Origin: Allochromatium tepidum
Lineage (GTDB): Bacteria; Pseudomonadota; Gammaproteobacteria; Chromatiales; Chromatiaceae
Direction of reading: 5' to 3'
Assembly: GCF_018409545.1 (NCBI RefSeq)
Contig: NZ_AP024563.1
Location: 1,008,755-1,072,754 of the forward strand
Length of the DNA stretch: 64,000 bases
The notes below the pieces were generated by a model that did no database searches, was not told the origin of the DNA, and saw only the letters and a list, made by a program, of their open reading frames with translations. Positions 53,858 to 62,738 of this stretch are shown here, piece by piece. Numbering within the stretch: the first letter of the stretch is position 1; each line of letters starts with the position of its first letter. The position numbers and the translations under genes are program-made.

Positions 53858-54612
53858 CGTGAATGCTCCCGGTTCAGCAGTTCCTGGACCCAGCTCGCTT
53901 CGGCCTCGCGCGTGAGGATGATCGAGCGCAGTCGCATGAAGCCGGTCGCGAACGCGTACATCCAGAACGCCAGCGTCATGGTCAGCATCGAAAACAGGAT
54001 GTTGCTGTCGATCTTGCCCAGTCCCGAGCGCTGGTGCAGGGCCGCGCACTGGGTCGGGTCGGGGCAGTTGATCGACCAGTAGATGACCGGAACCATCACC
54101 AGCCCGACGATCGCCAGCAGGGCCGAGGCGCGATCGGCGCGGCGGGTGTCGTCGATCGCCGAGTGCAGCGCGATATAGCCGATATAGAGGAAGAACAGCA
54201 CCAGCTCCGAGGTCAGACGCGGATCCCAGTCCCAGTAGGTGCCCCAGCTCGGACGGCCCCAGAAGGCGCCGGTCCAGAGTGCTAGAAAGGTGAAGACCGC
54301 ACCGGTCGGCGCCACCGCATTGGCCATCATGAACGACAGCCGGGTGTTGAACACCAGCCCGATCGCCGCCCAGAACACCATCACGATATAGAGCCACATC
54401 GACATCCAGGCCGCCGGCACATGGATGAAGATGATGCGGTAGTACTCCTTCTGCGCGTTGCTGCCGCCGAGCTGATCGGGCGTCTGGAAGAAGCCCCAGT
54501 AGAGGCCGATCACCAGCAGTACGCCGGTCAGGATCCAGAAGGGGCGGGTGAGACGGCCTGCGAGCGGATAGAAGGTCGCGGGCGAGGCGAATTTGAACCA
54601 GTTCAGGGTCAT
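53854..54612 (-). CDS. ccmC: Heme handling protein CcmC
   Basis: The membrane subunit that loads heme onto CcmE. The 252-residue, six-helix protein has the WWD-type motif around GAFWGRPSWGTYWDWDPRLT and conserved histidines in IFIHVPAAWMSMW. The ATG at 54612 is chosen over a TTG at 54618. The upstream ribosome-binding site is poor and the ATG lies two bases after the methyltransferase stop, so translation probably depends on read-through coupling from the inserted methyltransferase gene. Confidence 0.96.
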   Translation of the reverse strand: MTLNWFKFASPATFYPLAGRLTRPFWILTGVLLVIGLYWGFFQTPDQLGGSNAQKEYYRIIFIHVPAAWMSMWLYIVMVFWAAIGLVFNTRLSFMMANAVAPTGAVFTFLALWTGAFWGRPSWGTYWDWDPRLTSELVLFFLYIGYIALHSAIDDTRRADRASALLAIVGLVMVPVIYWSINCPDPTQCAALHQRSGLGKIDSNILFSMLTMTLAFWMYAFATGFMRLRSIILTREAEASWVQELLNREHSR

Positions 54613-54614
54613 GT

Positions 54615-56102
54615 TCAAGTGCTCAGTTCTAGCGTGAATTGCATTTCGGATTGAATCGCTATTTTAGGTTTTTTCGCCAGTTTCAACCAATTCAGAGTAT
54701 TCAGAATAGCTGTCTTGATGGGTCGTTTTTCATCCCAAAAGATCAATGATGACAAAAGTTTCAAGGATGGTTCTGCCGTAATCAAAGCGAACGCTTCTCG
54801 CGCATCCGTTTCCTGCTCAAAGGAAAGATAATAAACTGTGTCATCAAACATGACAGCCTTGTCTTCTACTGGGCCGATCAGGCGAAAATTGAGCGATTTA
54901 TAAAGGCCGCAAATAGCGATTCGCCAGGGGCGGAAAGCATAATCACCGATGCCGAAAATTGAAAACCTGGGATTATTTTTGTAGATCGAGCTGCGTCTGG
55001 AATCAAGCAGTGTGGCGTGACGCTCAAGATAGTTCCATGTCTTCGGATGAAGATCGCGCATTCTGTCGGTTCTTTCGCCGACGAAATGCTGTGTCACCAC
55101 AATGAATTTTTCGCGCCATGGCTTGCCGCTTCCAATATCGGATCCTTTCATCAAAGGAAACAGATAATCATGTTCAATATCAACGACTTCACCAAAGCCA
55201 TTGACGAATCGATCCGGCATGCGCGTCAATTCCATCACAGGCGCGGCATCATGTTTGATTCCTGAGCGCCATTTTTGCGGGCATGTTCCAAACAAAAAAG
55301 ATGAAGTATCGAATGCATCAAGATCACTAACCGTCAAGCCGTGTCGATAGCCGACTTTGATCCCGTGATCACTTTGAAAATCACTGTATACGGTATATTG
55401 CGTTAATCGATCTGATGGGTCAGCGGATAATCGAATAAATAAAAGACAGGCTTCAACGGAAGCATTGAACGATTTTTTAGCGTCGATTGCAAACAGGCTC
55501 GCTTCACGAATCGGCAGATTCTGCCGTTGCAACTGTGCTAATACTTTTCTTGCCACGGCAGTTTTGACCAGCATGGCCAAATCGCCGGAGCGCCCCTGAA
55601 GACAGCGTAAAATTTCCAACAGCATCCATTCGGAAATATCAAAATTTGACTTTCCAGTTAGCGCATCAAATCCGCTTTGCTTTGAAAAATTGCTTTTTTT
55701 CGGAAGATTTTCGCCTTCGATTGTGCCCAAAGTCGAGTTCGTGACCCATGGAAGATTCCCTAAAACGAGTATCGAGCCTGAACAGGCGCGCAGTATGTTA
55801 TCCCAATCTAGTGCAAAAAAATCAGCCTGTACAAGCTTGATTTGTGATTGATTTTTTAAGCCGTGCAGTTTTTCGCGCAAGGCATCAAGATAAGCGTGAT
55901 TGATTTCAAATCCGTAAATTTCATGGCTTGCTGGAAAAGCTGATGCCGCTGCTAAAATAAAAGCTCCCACACCGCATGTTGGTTCAATGATAACATTTGG
56001 AGAGATGCCGAAATTCAGCAACTTTTCGCAGACTGCCTGAGCTAAGTTATCAGGTGTCTGAAAATCGCCAAATTCGATTTTTTGTTTGCGATGTGCTGTC
56101 AA
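54615..56102 (-). CDS. Type II DNA adenine-N6 methyltransferase
   Basis: A 495-residue methyltransferase of the amino-methylating group. It begins near KIEFGDFQTPDNLAQAV (motif X), with motif I IEPTCGVGAFILAAA (39-53) and a motif IV variant VLGNLPW (113-119). NLPW in place of NPPY is seen in some N6-adenine enzymes. It starts with TTG at 56102, overlapping the endonuclease stop (TTGA). It is strikingly A+T-rich and Lys/Ile/Asn-rich compared with the ccm genes on either side, a sign of transfer. It should protect the site cut by the upstream endonuclease and ends two bases before ccmC. Confidence 0.87.
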   Translation of the reverse strand: MTAHRKQKIEFGDFQTPDNLAQAVCEKLLNFGISPNVIIEPTCGVGAFILAAASAFPASHEIYGFEINHAYLDALREKLHGLKNQSQIKLVQADFFALDWDNILRACSGSILVLGNLPWVTNSTLGTIEGENLPKKSNFSKQSGFDALTGKSNFDISEWMLLEILRCLQGRSGDLAMLVKTAVARKVLAQLQRQNLPIREASLFAIDAKKSFNASVEACLLFIRLSADPSDRLTQYTVYSDFQSDHGIKVGYRHGLTVSDLDAFDTSSFLFGTCPQKWRSGIKHDAAPVMELTRMPDRFVNGFGEVVDIEHDYLFPLMKGSDIGSGKPWREKFIVVTQHFVGERTDRMRDLHPKTWNYLERHATLLDSRRSSIYKNNPRFSIFGIGDYAFRPWRIAICGLYKSLNFRLIGPVEDKAVMFDDTVYYLSFEQETDAREAFALITAEPSLKLLSSLIFWDEKRPIKTAILNTLNWLKLAKKPKIAIQSEMQFTLELST

Positions 56103-56767
56103 GGCTGGTTGCCTGTATAAATTGCAATCACGCCGTTGACGGTACCCGCCTGATCAATCGCTCTTGAGTATTGCAAGCGCCATTGCAGCGCATTGGATAT
56201 AGTCAAATAGCCTTGTTTTGGGGGAGTATTTTTGATTTCTGTTGCAAGTTTGTGCAACTCGATTTCATCAATCGGAAGATTTTTTTCGAACAGATAGGCT
56301 ATCAGGTCTTCAGTGTTGCCTTCGTTGTCTAGAATATTGCGCAAACCTTTGGTCAGCTGAAAATCAGCTGTTTGACCAGCTTCAATAAAAATGGTGTGAA
56401 TAATGTTTAATGTCGCCGTGCGCAATGCTTCATCATCTTTTTTGTCGTAGACAAAGATAATCAAGGAATAACCTAATCCATATATTTTTTGACGCGCCGA
56501 CTTAAACGGGCATGACGATTGAGGCTGCCGAATGCTCGTAACCTTCATATCAACATTCAGATCTGGAAAATCAATACCGTTGGCGGAATTTCCTGCTTCG
56601 AATGTATAGGCTTTATTTTTGAGGTAAGCGCGAAATTTATGTTCAAGATAGGTGCCGACCGCTTTGCCGTCTGTGACGCCAAACAGCGATGGTTCGGAAT
56701 GCCCGCTTTCATCTTTAGAAAATTTACTCGCCTCAGCGCAAAGATGCGGAATGGTTAATTTTTTCAA
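56099..56767 (-). CDS. Probable type II restriction endonuclease
   Basis: A 222-residue protein directly upstream of, and overlapping, a DNA methyltransferase. A PD-(D/E)XK-like active site is visible as D66-F-P-D69...D73-M-K75 (GIDFPDLNVDMKVTS), the EcoRV/HincII style with Asp in place of Glu. An upstream helix carries E42 (GTYLEHKFRAYLK). No family name can be assigned by eye. The start is TTG at 56767 with CAGGAA seven bases upstream, 19 bases after the ccmB stop. Composition is A+T-rich like its partner. The endonuclease role rests on the motif and the pairing. Confidence 0.75.
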   Translation of the reverse strand: MKKLTIPHLCAEASKFSKDESGHSEPSLFGVTDGKAVGTYLEHKFRAYLKNKAYTFEAGNSANGIDFPDLNVDMKVTSIRQPQSSCPFKSARQKIYGLGYSLIIFVYDKKDDEALRTATLNIIHTIFIEAGQTADFQLTKGLRNILDNEGNTEDLIAYLFEKNLPIDEIELHKLATEIKNTPPKQGYLTISNALQWRLQYSRAIDQAGTVNGVIAIYTGNQP

Positions 56768-56786
56768 AGCGAATTCCTGACAAGCG

Positions 56787-57458
56787 TCATTCCAGCGAAA
56801 TCTTGAGCGCCGCCGCCGAGGCCAGTGGCGCCAGTGTCAGTGCCGCGAGCAGAAAGGCACTCAGCAGCATGAGATAGGGTTCGGTGTCGACGAGCGCGAT
56901 GCGGGCGACCTCGATCGCGCCGGCGCCATAGACCAGTACCGGAATATAGAGCGGCAGAATCAGCAGCGAGAGCAGGATGCCGCCGCCGCGCAGCCCGAGC
57001 GTGAGCGCCGCGCCGATGGCCCCGATCAGACTCAGGATCGGCGTGCCGAGCAGGAGCGACAGCATCATGATCCCGATCTGTGCGTCCGACAGATGGTACT
57101 GCATCCCGACCAGCGGGGCGATCAGCACCAGCGGCAATCCGGTCAGCAGCCAGTGCGCGCCGACCTTGGCCAGCACCAAGAGCGACAGCGGCTGGGCGGT
57201 CAGGAGCATCTGCTCCAGCGTCCCATCCTCATAGTCCGCCGCGAACAACCGCTCCAGCGCCAGCATCGAAGCCAGCAGCGCCGCGACCCAGACCACGCCC
57301 GGCCCCAGGATCTGCAACACCTGACGCTCGGTGCCGACCCCGAGCGGAAACAGACTGACCACGATCACGAAAAAGAACAGCGTCGTCAGCACATCGGTCC
57401 GCCGCCGCATGGCCAGCAGCAGATCGCGCTTGAGGACACACCAGAATACAGCCCACAT
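56787..57458 (-). CDS. ccmB: Heme exporter permease CcmB
   Basis: The six-helix permease of the CcmABCD ABC-type complex, 223 residues. Conserved segments are LKRDLLLAMRRRTDVLTTLF, LERLFAADYEDGTLEQMLLT and GTPILSLIGAIGAALTLGLR. It follows ccmA after seven bases. Immediately downstream the operon is interrupted by the restriction-modification pair before ccmC. Confidence 0.96.
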   Translation of the reverse strand: MWAVFWCVLKRDLLLAMRRRTDVLTTLFFFVIVVSLFPLGVGTERQVLQILGPGVVWVAALLASMLALERLFAADYEDGTLEQMLLTAQPLSLLVLAKVGAHWLLTGLPLVLIAPLVGMQYHLSDAQIGIMMLSLLLGTPILSLIGAIGAALTLGLRGGGILLSLLILPLYIPVLVYGAGAIEVARIALVDTEPYLMLLSAFLLAALTLAPLASAAALKISLE

Positions 57459-57465
57459 GATGGCG

Positions 57466-58083
57466 TCAGTCTCCCAGATCCAGACGGGCGACCTGGCCCG
57501 AGGTCAGCGGCACTTCCTGGTGTGTGGTCAGGACCGCCAGCCCGCCGCCGGCCACATGCTCGGCGATCAGTCCCTGGAGCAGGGCCACGGCCTCGACATC
57601 GAGCGCCGTAAACGGCTCGTCCAGCACCCAGAGCCTGGCGCGACTGAGGATGAGCCGCGCCAGGGCTACGCGCTTCTTCTGCCCCTGCGAGAGCATCCGC
57701 GTCGGCAGATCCTCGAAACCGCGCAAGCCGATACGCGCAAGCGCCTGCCGGACGTCATCGATCCCGACCGGGTCGCCGTCGAGCCGCGCCGCGATCGACA
57801 GATTCTCGATCCCGGTCAGATCGGACTTGATGCCGTTGAGATGACCGAAATAGAGCAGCTCGCGCCGATAGTCCTCGGCCAGGGCGCGGATCGACTCGCC
57901 GCGCCAGCGCACCTCGCCCGCGTCCGGGGTGAAGAGTCCGCACAGGGTTCGCAACAGCGTGGTCTTGCCGCTGCCGTTGCGACCGCGCACATGGAGCAGG
58001 GTTCCAGGCTCCAGCGCCAGATCCAGCCCGCTGAACAGCCGCCGGTCGCCGCGTCGGCATTCGAGTCCGATGACCTCAAGCAT
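57466..58083 (-). CDS. ccmA: Heme exporter ATPase CcmA
   Basis: The ABC ATPase that powers release of holo-CcmE from CcmC. The 205-residue protein has Walker A GRNGSGKTTLLRTL, the signature LSQGQKKRVALARL and Walker B LWVLDEPFTALD. It overlaps the end of rlmKL by eight bases, so the ccm operon may be read from a promoter ahead of rlmKL. Confidence 0.96.
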   Translation of the reverse strand: MLEVIGLECRRGDRRLFSGLDLALEPGTLLHVRGRNGSGKTTLLRTLCGLFTPDAGEVRWRGESIRALAEDYRRELLYFGHLNGIKSDLTGIENLSIAARLDGDPVGIDDVRQALARIGLRGFEDLPTRMLSQGQKKRVALARLILSRARLWVLDEPFTALDVEAVALLQGLIAEHVAGGGLAVLTTHQEVPLTSGQVARLDLGD

Positions 58084-60283
58084 GGCGGGCCTCGTCGTCG
58101 CTTCGGCCCGGCCAGCTCGGCTGGGACTCCGGATGCCGGATCACCCAGCAGTTGTGGATGCGCGGATTGCGGGCGAAGTCGCGCGGCAGGGTCTGGGCGC
58201 TGATGTCGCTGACCTCGAAGGGCGCCAGCCCCTCCAGATCGATGCGGAACCGGCGCAGATTGTTCGAGAAGATCAGCCGCCCGCCGGGTTCGAGCAGACG
58301 CATGGTCGCCTGGATGATGTCGACATGGTCGCGCTGGATATCGAGCGTGCCCTGCATCCGCTTGGAGGTCGAGAAGCTCGGCGGGTCGAGAAAGATCAGA
58401 TCGAAGCGGCGTTGTCCGAACATGGAATCGATCCAGCGCAGACAATCGGCTTGGATCAGCTGATGATTCGGCCCCCGGATGCCGTTGAGTTCCAGATTGC
58501 GTCCGGCCCATTCCAGATAGGTGCGCGACAGGTCGACCGTAGTGGTCGAGGTCGCGCCGCCCTTGGCCGCGTGCACGGTCGCGGTGCCCGTGTAGGCGAA
58601 GAGGTTGAGGAACCGCTTGCCGTCGGCGAGCGAGCCGATCAGTCGCCGCACGTCGCGATGGTCGAGAAAGAGCCCGGTGTCCAGATAGTCCTCGAAGTTG
58701 ACCAGGAACCTGAGGCCATATTCAGAGACTTCGTGGAAATGCCCGGTCTCGGCCAGCCGCTCGTACTGGGCGCCGCCCTTCTGCTGACGGCGGACTTTGA
58801 GGAACACCTGCTCGCCCGGCACCTCCAGCACCTCGGGGATCAGCCCCAGCGCCTCGCGTAGCCGCCGGCGCGCGCGCTTGGGATCGACGCTCGGCGGCGC
58901 GGCATATTCCTGGACATGCACCCAGCGCCGGTCGCCCTCGTAGAGATCGATGGCCAGTGCATATTCGGGCAGATCGGCGTCATAGATCCGCAGACAGTCG
59001 ATGCCCTCGTTCTGACGCCATTTGCGCAGCGCCTTGAGGTTTTTCACCAGCCGGTTGGTGAGCATGGTCGCGCCCGCACTGCGCTCTTCGGGCGGCAGGG
59101 GATGCGGCAGATGGCTCATGAAATAACGCGGCTCGACCTGAAAACTCAGTAGCCGGCACTCGATCGGGCCGTTGTAGAGACTGTGTATCTTGGTCGCCCG
59201 CAGACCCAGGCTCTTGCCCAGTTCAGGATTGGCCGTGAAGACGGCGGCACGCCAGCCGAGAAAGCGCTCCTTGAGCACCGAGCCGAGCCGCGCATAGAGC
59301 CGGCTCAGATCCTCGTCGGCGCCGAGCCGTTCGCCATAGGGCGGGTTGACGATCACCAGCCCCTCGTCGTCCTCACGTCCGGGCCGGCAGTCGGACAGTT
59401 CGCGGCGTTCGAAATGGGCCAGTCCGGCGAGTCCGGCACGCTCCAGATGATGCAGCGAGGTGCGGACGGCGTTGGGGTTGACGTCATAGCCGCGCAGCGA
59501 GCCGAGCCGCTTGAGCCCGGCCGTGCGGCGCAGACGCGCCTCGGCCAGCAGTCGCTGCCAGGCCGTTTCGTCGTGCTGCGTCCAGCCATGGAAGCCGAAG
59601 CGCTCGCGCAAGAGACCAGGCGCGATGTCGGCGGCGATCAGCGCGCCTTCGATAATCAACGTACCCGAGCCGCACATGGGATCGAGCAGAGCACCGCCCT
59701 CGGCCGCGATCTCGGGCCAGCCGGCGCGCAGCAGGAGTGCAGCGGCCAGATTCTCCTTGAGCGGCGCGGCCGAACCCGCCTCGCGATAGCCGCGCTGATG
59801 CAGCGACTCGCCCGAGAGATCCAGGCTGAAGGCGAGACTGTCTCGATTTCCGTAGAGATGAATGCGCAGATCCGGATAGTCGGGATCGACGCTCGGTCGC
59901 CGCCCGTAGAGCCGGTTGAAGCGATCGGCGATGGCGTCCTTGACCTGGAGGATGGCGAAATGCGGATTGGTGACGCCCTCAAGCGCGCCGTCGAACTGGA
60001 TGGCGAAGGTGCGATCCGGGGTCAGATGATCTTCCCAGGGGATCTCCAGCGCACTGTCGTGGATCTCGTCCGGGCCGCTCAACGACACCTGTGTCAGCGG
60101 CAGGAGAATGCGGTTGGCGATCCGCGACCAGAGACAGGCACGGTAGCCGTCCTCGATCCGGCCCGAGAAACGCGCCCCGCCGCGCGTCTCGGCGGCCCCC
60201 GCCATCCCGAGTCGGGTCAGCTCCTCGGCGAGCAGACTGCCCATGTGCTTGGGGGCGGAGGCGAAGAAGAGATGATCGGACAT
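58076..60283 (-). CDS. rlmL: Fused 23S rRNA methyltransferase RlmKL
   Basis: A bifunctional enzyme methylating 23S rRNA at G2445 (m2G) and G2069 (m7G) in E. coli numbering. The 735-residue chain has a THUMP domain (about 45-155), the RlmL catalytic domain with LDPMCGSGTLIIEGAL and VIVNPPYGERLG, and the C-terminal RlmK domain with FLNLFAYTGTATVHAAKGG and LIFLDPPSFSTSKRM. The start at 60283 (MSDHLFFASAPKHM) matches homologues. Its end overlaps ccmA by eight bases. Confidence 0.96.
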   Translation of the reverse strand: MSDHLFFASAPKHMGSLLAEELTRLGMAGAAETRGGARFSGRIEDGYRACLWSRIANRILLPLTQVSLSGPDEIHDSALEIPWEDHLTPDRTFAIQFDGALEGVTNPHFAILQVKDAIADRFNRLYGRRPSVDPDYPDLRIHLYGNRDSLAFSLDLSGESLHQRGYREAGSAAPLKENLAAALLLRAGWPEIAAEGGALLDPMCGSGTLIIEGALIAADIAPGLLRERFGFHGWTQHDETAWQRLLAEARLRRTAGLKRLGSLRGYDVNPNAVRTSLHHLERAGLAGLAHFERRELSDCRPGREDDEGLVIVNPPYGERLGADEDLSRLYARLGSVLKERFLGWRAAVFTANPELGKSLGLRATKIHSLYNGPIECRLLSFQVEPRYFMSHLPHPLPPEERSAGATMLTNRLVKNLKALRKWRQNEGIDCLRIYDADLPEYALAIDLYEGDRRWVHVQEYAAPPSVDPKRARRRLREALGLIPEVLEVPGEQVFLKVRRQQKGGAQYERLAETGHFHEVSEYGLRFLVNFEDYLDTGLFLDHRDVRRLIGSLADGKRFLNLFAYTGTATVHAAKGGATSTTTVDLSRTYLEWAGRNLELNGIRGPNHQLIQADCLRWIDSMFGQRRFDLIFLDPPSFSTSKRMQGTLDIQRDHVDIIQATMRLLEPGGRLIFSNNLRRFRIDLEGLAPFEVSDISAQTLPRDFARNPRIHNCWVIRHPESQPSWPGRSDDEARHA

Positions 60284-60366
60284 GCGGTTGGCGGAACTCC
60301 GGGGGATGCGCTGAACCTGACTGTCGGGTTCATCTGCCGAGCCGATCGAGCCGGGCGTGCGGCCCC

Positions 60367-60789
60367 TCAATCCTTTTTCAGCAGATCACCGAGACCGGCG
60401 AAGGGGTTGAAGGTCGCCGCCGAACCGCCGTCGGCGCTCGCTTTGGCCGGCTTGCCGGTGCCGCGCGCAAGTGCGGCCAGATGCTCTTCGTACTTCTGGT
60501 GCTCGTTGTCGTGACAGTAGATACACAACAGCTCCCAGTTGCTCCCATCGGGCGGGTTGTTGTCGTGATCCATGTCCTTGTGATGCACCGTCAGCTCGCG
60601 CAGATTCTCGCGCGTGAAGGTGCGGGCGCAGCGTCCGCAGACCCAGGGATAGAGCTTCAGCGCCTGATCGCGATAACCGGCGGCGCGTTCCTCGCTCGCC
60701 TTGCGCGCGCTGGCGACCACCTGATCGAGCTTGGCGGTATCGATGGGTTTGCCGGTCTTGCCATGGCGGGGAGGGTTATGCGTGGCCAT
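60367..60789 (-). CDS. YajD-like HNH nuclease-family protein
   Basis: A 140-residue HNH protein. Zinc-binding cysteines appear as CGRCARTFT and CIYCHDNEH, and the nuclease core is ELTVHHKDMDHDNNPPDGSN. It resembles E. coli YajD, whose substrate is unknown. It lies upstream of rlmKL on the same strand with an 83-base gap, and tRNA-Leu follows on its other side. Confidence 0.88.
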   Translation of the reverse strand: MATHNPPRHGKTGKPIDTAKLDQVVASARKASEERAAGYRDQALKLYPWVCGRCARTFTRENLRELTVHHKDMDHDNNPPDGSNWELLCIYCHDNEHQKYEEHLAALARGTGKPAKASADGGSAATFNPFAGLGDLLKKD

Positions 60790-60814
60790 GTTATCGATGT
60801 CGTCTCAGGAAGGA

Positions 60815-60899
<85 letters not shown>

Positions 60900-60997
60900 G
60901 ATCCGGGCATTCTAGCCTGATTTCGGAAAAATCGGTATGGATGCTTGATCGGTTTGATCGGTGTAGCCGTCGCTGTCGCCGAGCGGTGGGGGGCGGA

Positions 60998-61045
60998 ACC
61001 TGGGATGTGGGGGCGTATTACGGAACACGCCCGCACGTCCCAGGT
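60998..61045. repeat. Long inverted repeat between tRNA-Leu and the rhodanese gene
   Basis: The arms 60998-61016 and 61027-61045 (19 bases each, beginning ACCTGGGA and ending TCCCAGGT) are complementary at 17 positions around a 10-base spacer. The repeat lies just past the stop of the rhodanese gene and could act as its terminator, though neither side has a clear T run. It may also be a small repetitive extragenic element. Confidence 0.6.
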
Positions 61046-61050
61046 AATAC

Positions 61051-61725
61051 TCATGGCTGAACGCTGGTCAACCCGACGCTCAGCCAGTCCTGCATCCCGC
61101 CGCGATACCACTTGAGCTTGTCCGGCGGATAGCCGATGCCGACCAGGGTCTTGATGTTGGCCGTCGACTGCGGGCACCAGATGCCGTTGCAGAACAGCAC
61201 CAGCGTCTTGGCGTTGGTGAAGTCCCAGCCACCGGTCGACGGATCTCGGACGACGTTGAATTGATCGCGCAGCGTCTGCTCGAAGGTATCGGCCTCGCCC
61301 GGCGTCTCGAAGGTGCCGGTCTTGTCGCGGCTGATCCGGTTCCAGGGGATGTTCACCGAACCGGGAATGGTACCGCGCATGACCCAGTCCGGGGTGCGCG
61401 AGTCGACCAGCAGGATGTCCGTGTCGCCCTGCGACATCCGTTGCAGATAGTCCAGCACATCCAGCTCACCGATGGTCTCGACGCCCTCGACCACCACCAT
61501 GGGTTGCACGCAGAAAGGCGGACAGCCGCGATCGGTCTTCCGGTAGATCTCCGGCAAGGTGGCGTTGAGATCGTGTCCGCGCTGGATGGTGACGGTCTGG
61601 CCGTTGTGTCGGACCTGGACGCTTTCGAGCGTCGGCGTGATCTTGTTGCCGGCCGCGAGCGCGAGGGCCGGGATGCCGAGGCAGAGCGCAAGGGCCGTGA
61701 GACGCAAGAATCGGGTGCTGGACAT
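61051..61725 (-). CDS. Periplasmic rhodanese-like protein
   Basis: A 224-residue exported protein with a signal peptide (about 1-24, ending ALALAAG) and a C-terminal rhodanese domain. The active-site loop is LVLFCNGIWCPQSTANIK, with C179 as the expected persulfide cysteine and a second C184 nearby. The earlier pair C68-P-P-F-C72 precedes the domain. Conserved rhodanese segments are LLVDSRTPDWVMRGTIPGSV and WYRGGMQDW. The ATG at 61725 has GGAGA upstream. A sulfur carrier or transferase role is plausible for a sulfur-oxidising host but is not demonstrated. Confidence 0.83.
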   Translation of the reverse strand: MSSTRFLRLTALALCLGIPALALAAGNKITPTLESVQVRHNGQTVTIQRGHDLNATLPEIYRKTDRGCPPFCVQPMVVVEGVETIGELDVLDYLQRMSQGDTDILLVDSRTPDWVMRGTIPGSVNIPWNRISRDKTGTFETPGEADTFEQTLRDQFNVVRDPSTGGWDFTNAKTLVLFCNGIWCPQSTANIKTLVGIGYPPDKLKWYRGGMQDWLSVGLTSVQP

Positions 61726-61997
61726 ACTGCGAGTCTCCTGAACGCTGTGATGGATGATCGCCGATGACGGCTCGGCGCTATCGAGACCGATCGAGCACAT
61801 CGGCCGGAAAGTCCGCGTGCTGTTCGCCGAGCGCCTGATCGTAACTCAATTCGCCCTGATATTCGGCATCGCGAGAACATTCGCGCCAACCCAGGCATTG
61901 CCGATTACGCCGGTGCCATCATTTGGTACTTTCAGGGCATCGGCCGGTGGCCGAGTCGACAGGCCCTCCGTCAGCATCCATCACGCGGCGAATCACT
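61726..61997 (+). other. Gap upstream of the rhodanese and CBS/kinase remnant
   Basis: About 270 bases shared between two divergent features. No complete gene and no clear promoter pair is seen by eye. Confidence 0.35.
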
Positions 61998-62738
61998 ATG
62001 TTCTTCCCTAAACTGTGCACGATTGCAACGACCGAGGTGATCACGCTGCCGGCGACGGCCACGCTCGCCGAGGCCGCCGGCACCATGAAGCGCCATAACG
62101 GCCCAGGAAGCCGCCGAGCGTGCCAGTCGGGCCAAGAGTCAGTTCCTGGCCAACATGAACCATGAGATCCGCACACCCATGAACGCCGTGATCGGCCTGA
62201 GCGATCTGCTCCTGGAGACGCCGCTCGACGCCAAGCAGCGCGACTATCTGGGCAAGATTCGCGATTCTTCGCGCCTGCTGCTTGGGATCATCAACGACAT
62301 CCCGGACTACTCCAAGATCGAGGCCGGCAAGCTGGATCCGGCGCTCCAGTCGTTTTCCCTCGATGATCTGCTCGATCAGATGCGCACGCTCTTCGGCAAC
62401 GCCGCCGATGCGCGGGGTATCGAACTCATCTTCGATCTGGCCGTTTCGTCACGCCATCGGGTCGTGGGCGATGCCTTGCGCCTGGGGCAGGTGCTGATCA
62501 ACCTGCTCAGCAATGCCGTCAAGTTCACCGAGCGGGGGGCGGGTCGTGCTCTCCATTCGGCAGCTCGACACGGGAACCGCATCGGCGCGTCTGCGTTTCG
62601 AGGTGCGTGACACGGGCATCGGTATCGCGCCCGAGCAGCAGGCGCGACGGGCAGTCGTTGTCGCTGCTCATGATCGATATCGACCAGTTCAAGCCCTACA
62701 ACGATCACTATGGTCATGGGGGCGGGAGAGGAGCAAAA

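Noticed and set aside
61754-62011. Possible 85-residue gene between the rhodanese and the CBS remnant
   Set aside because: No ribosome-binding site, no family resemblance, and it overlaps the start of the CBS fragment.
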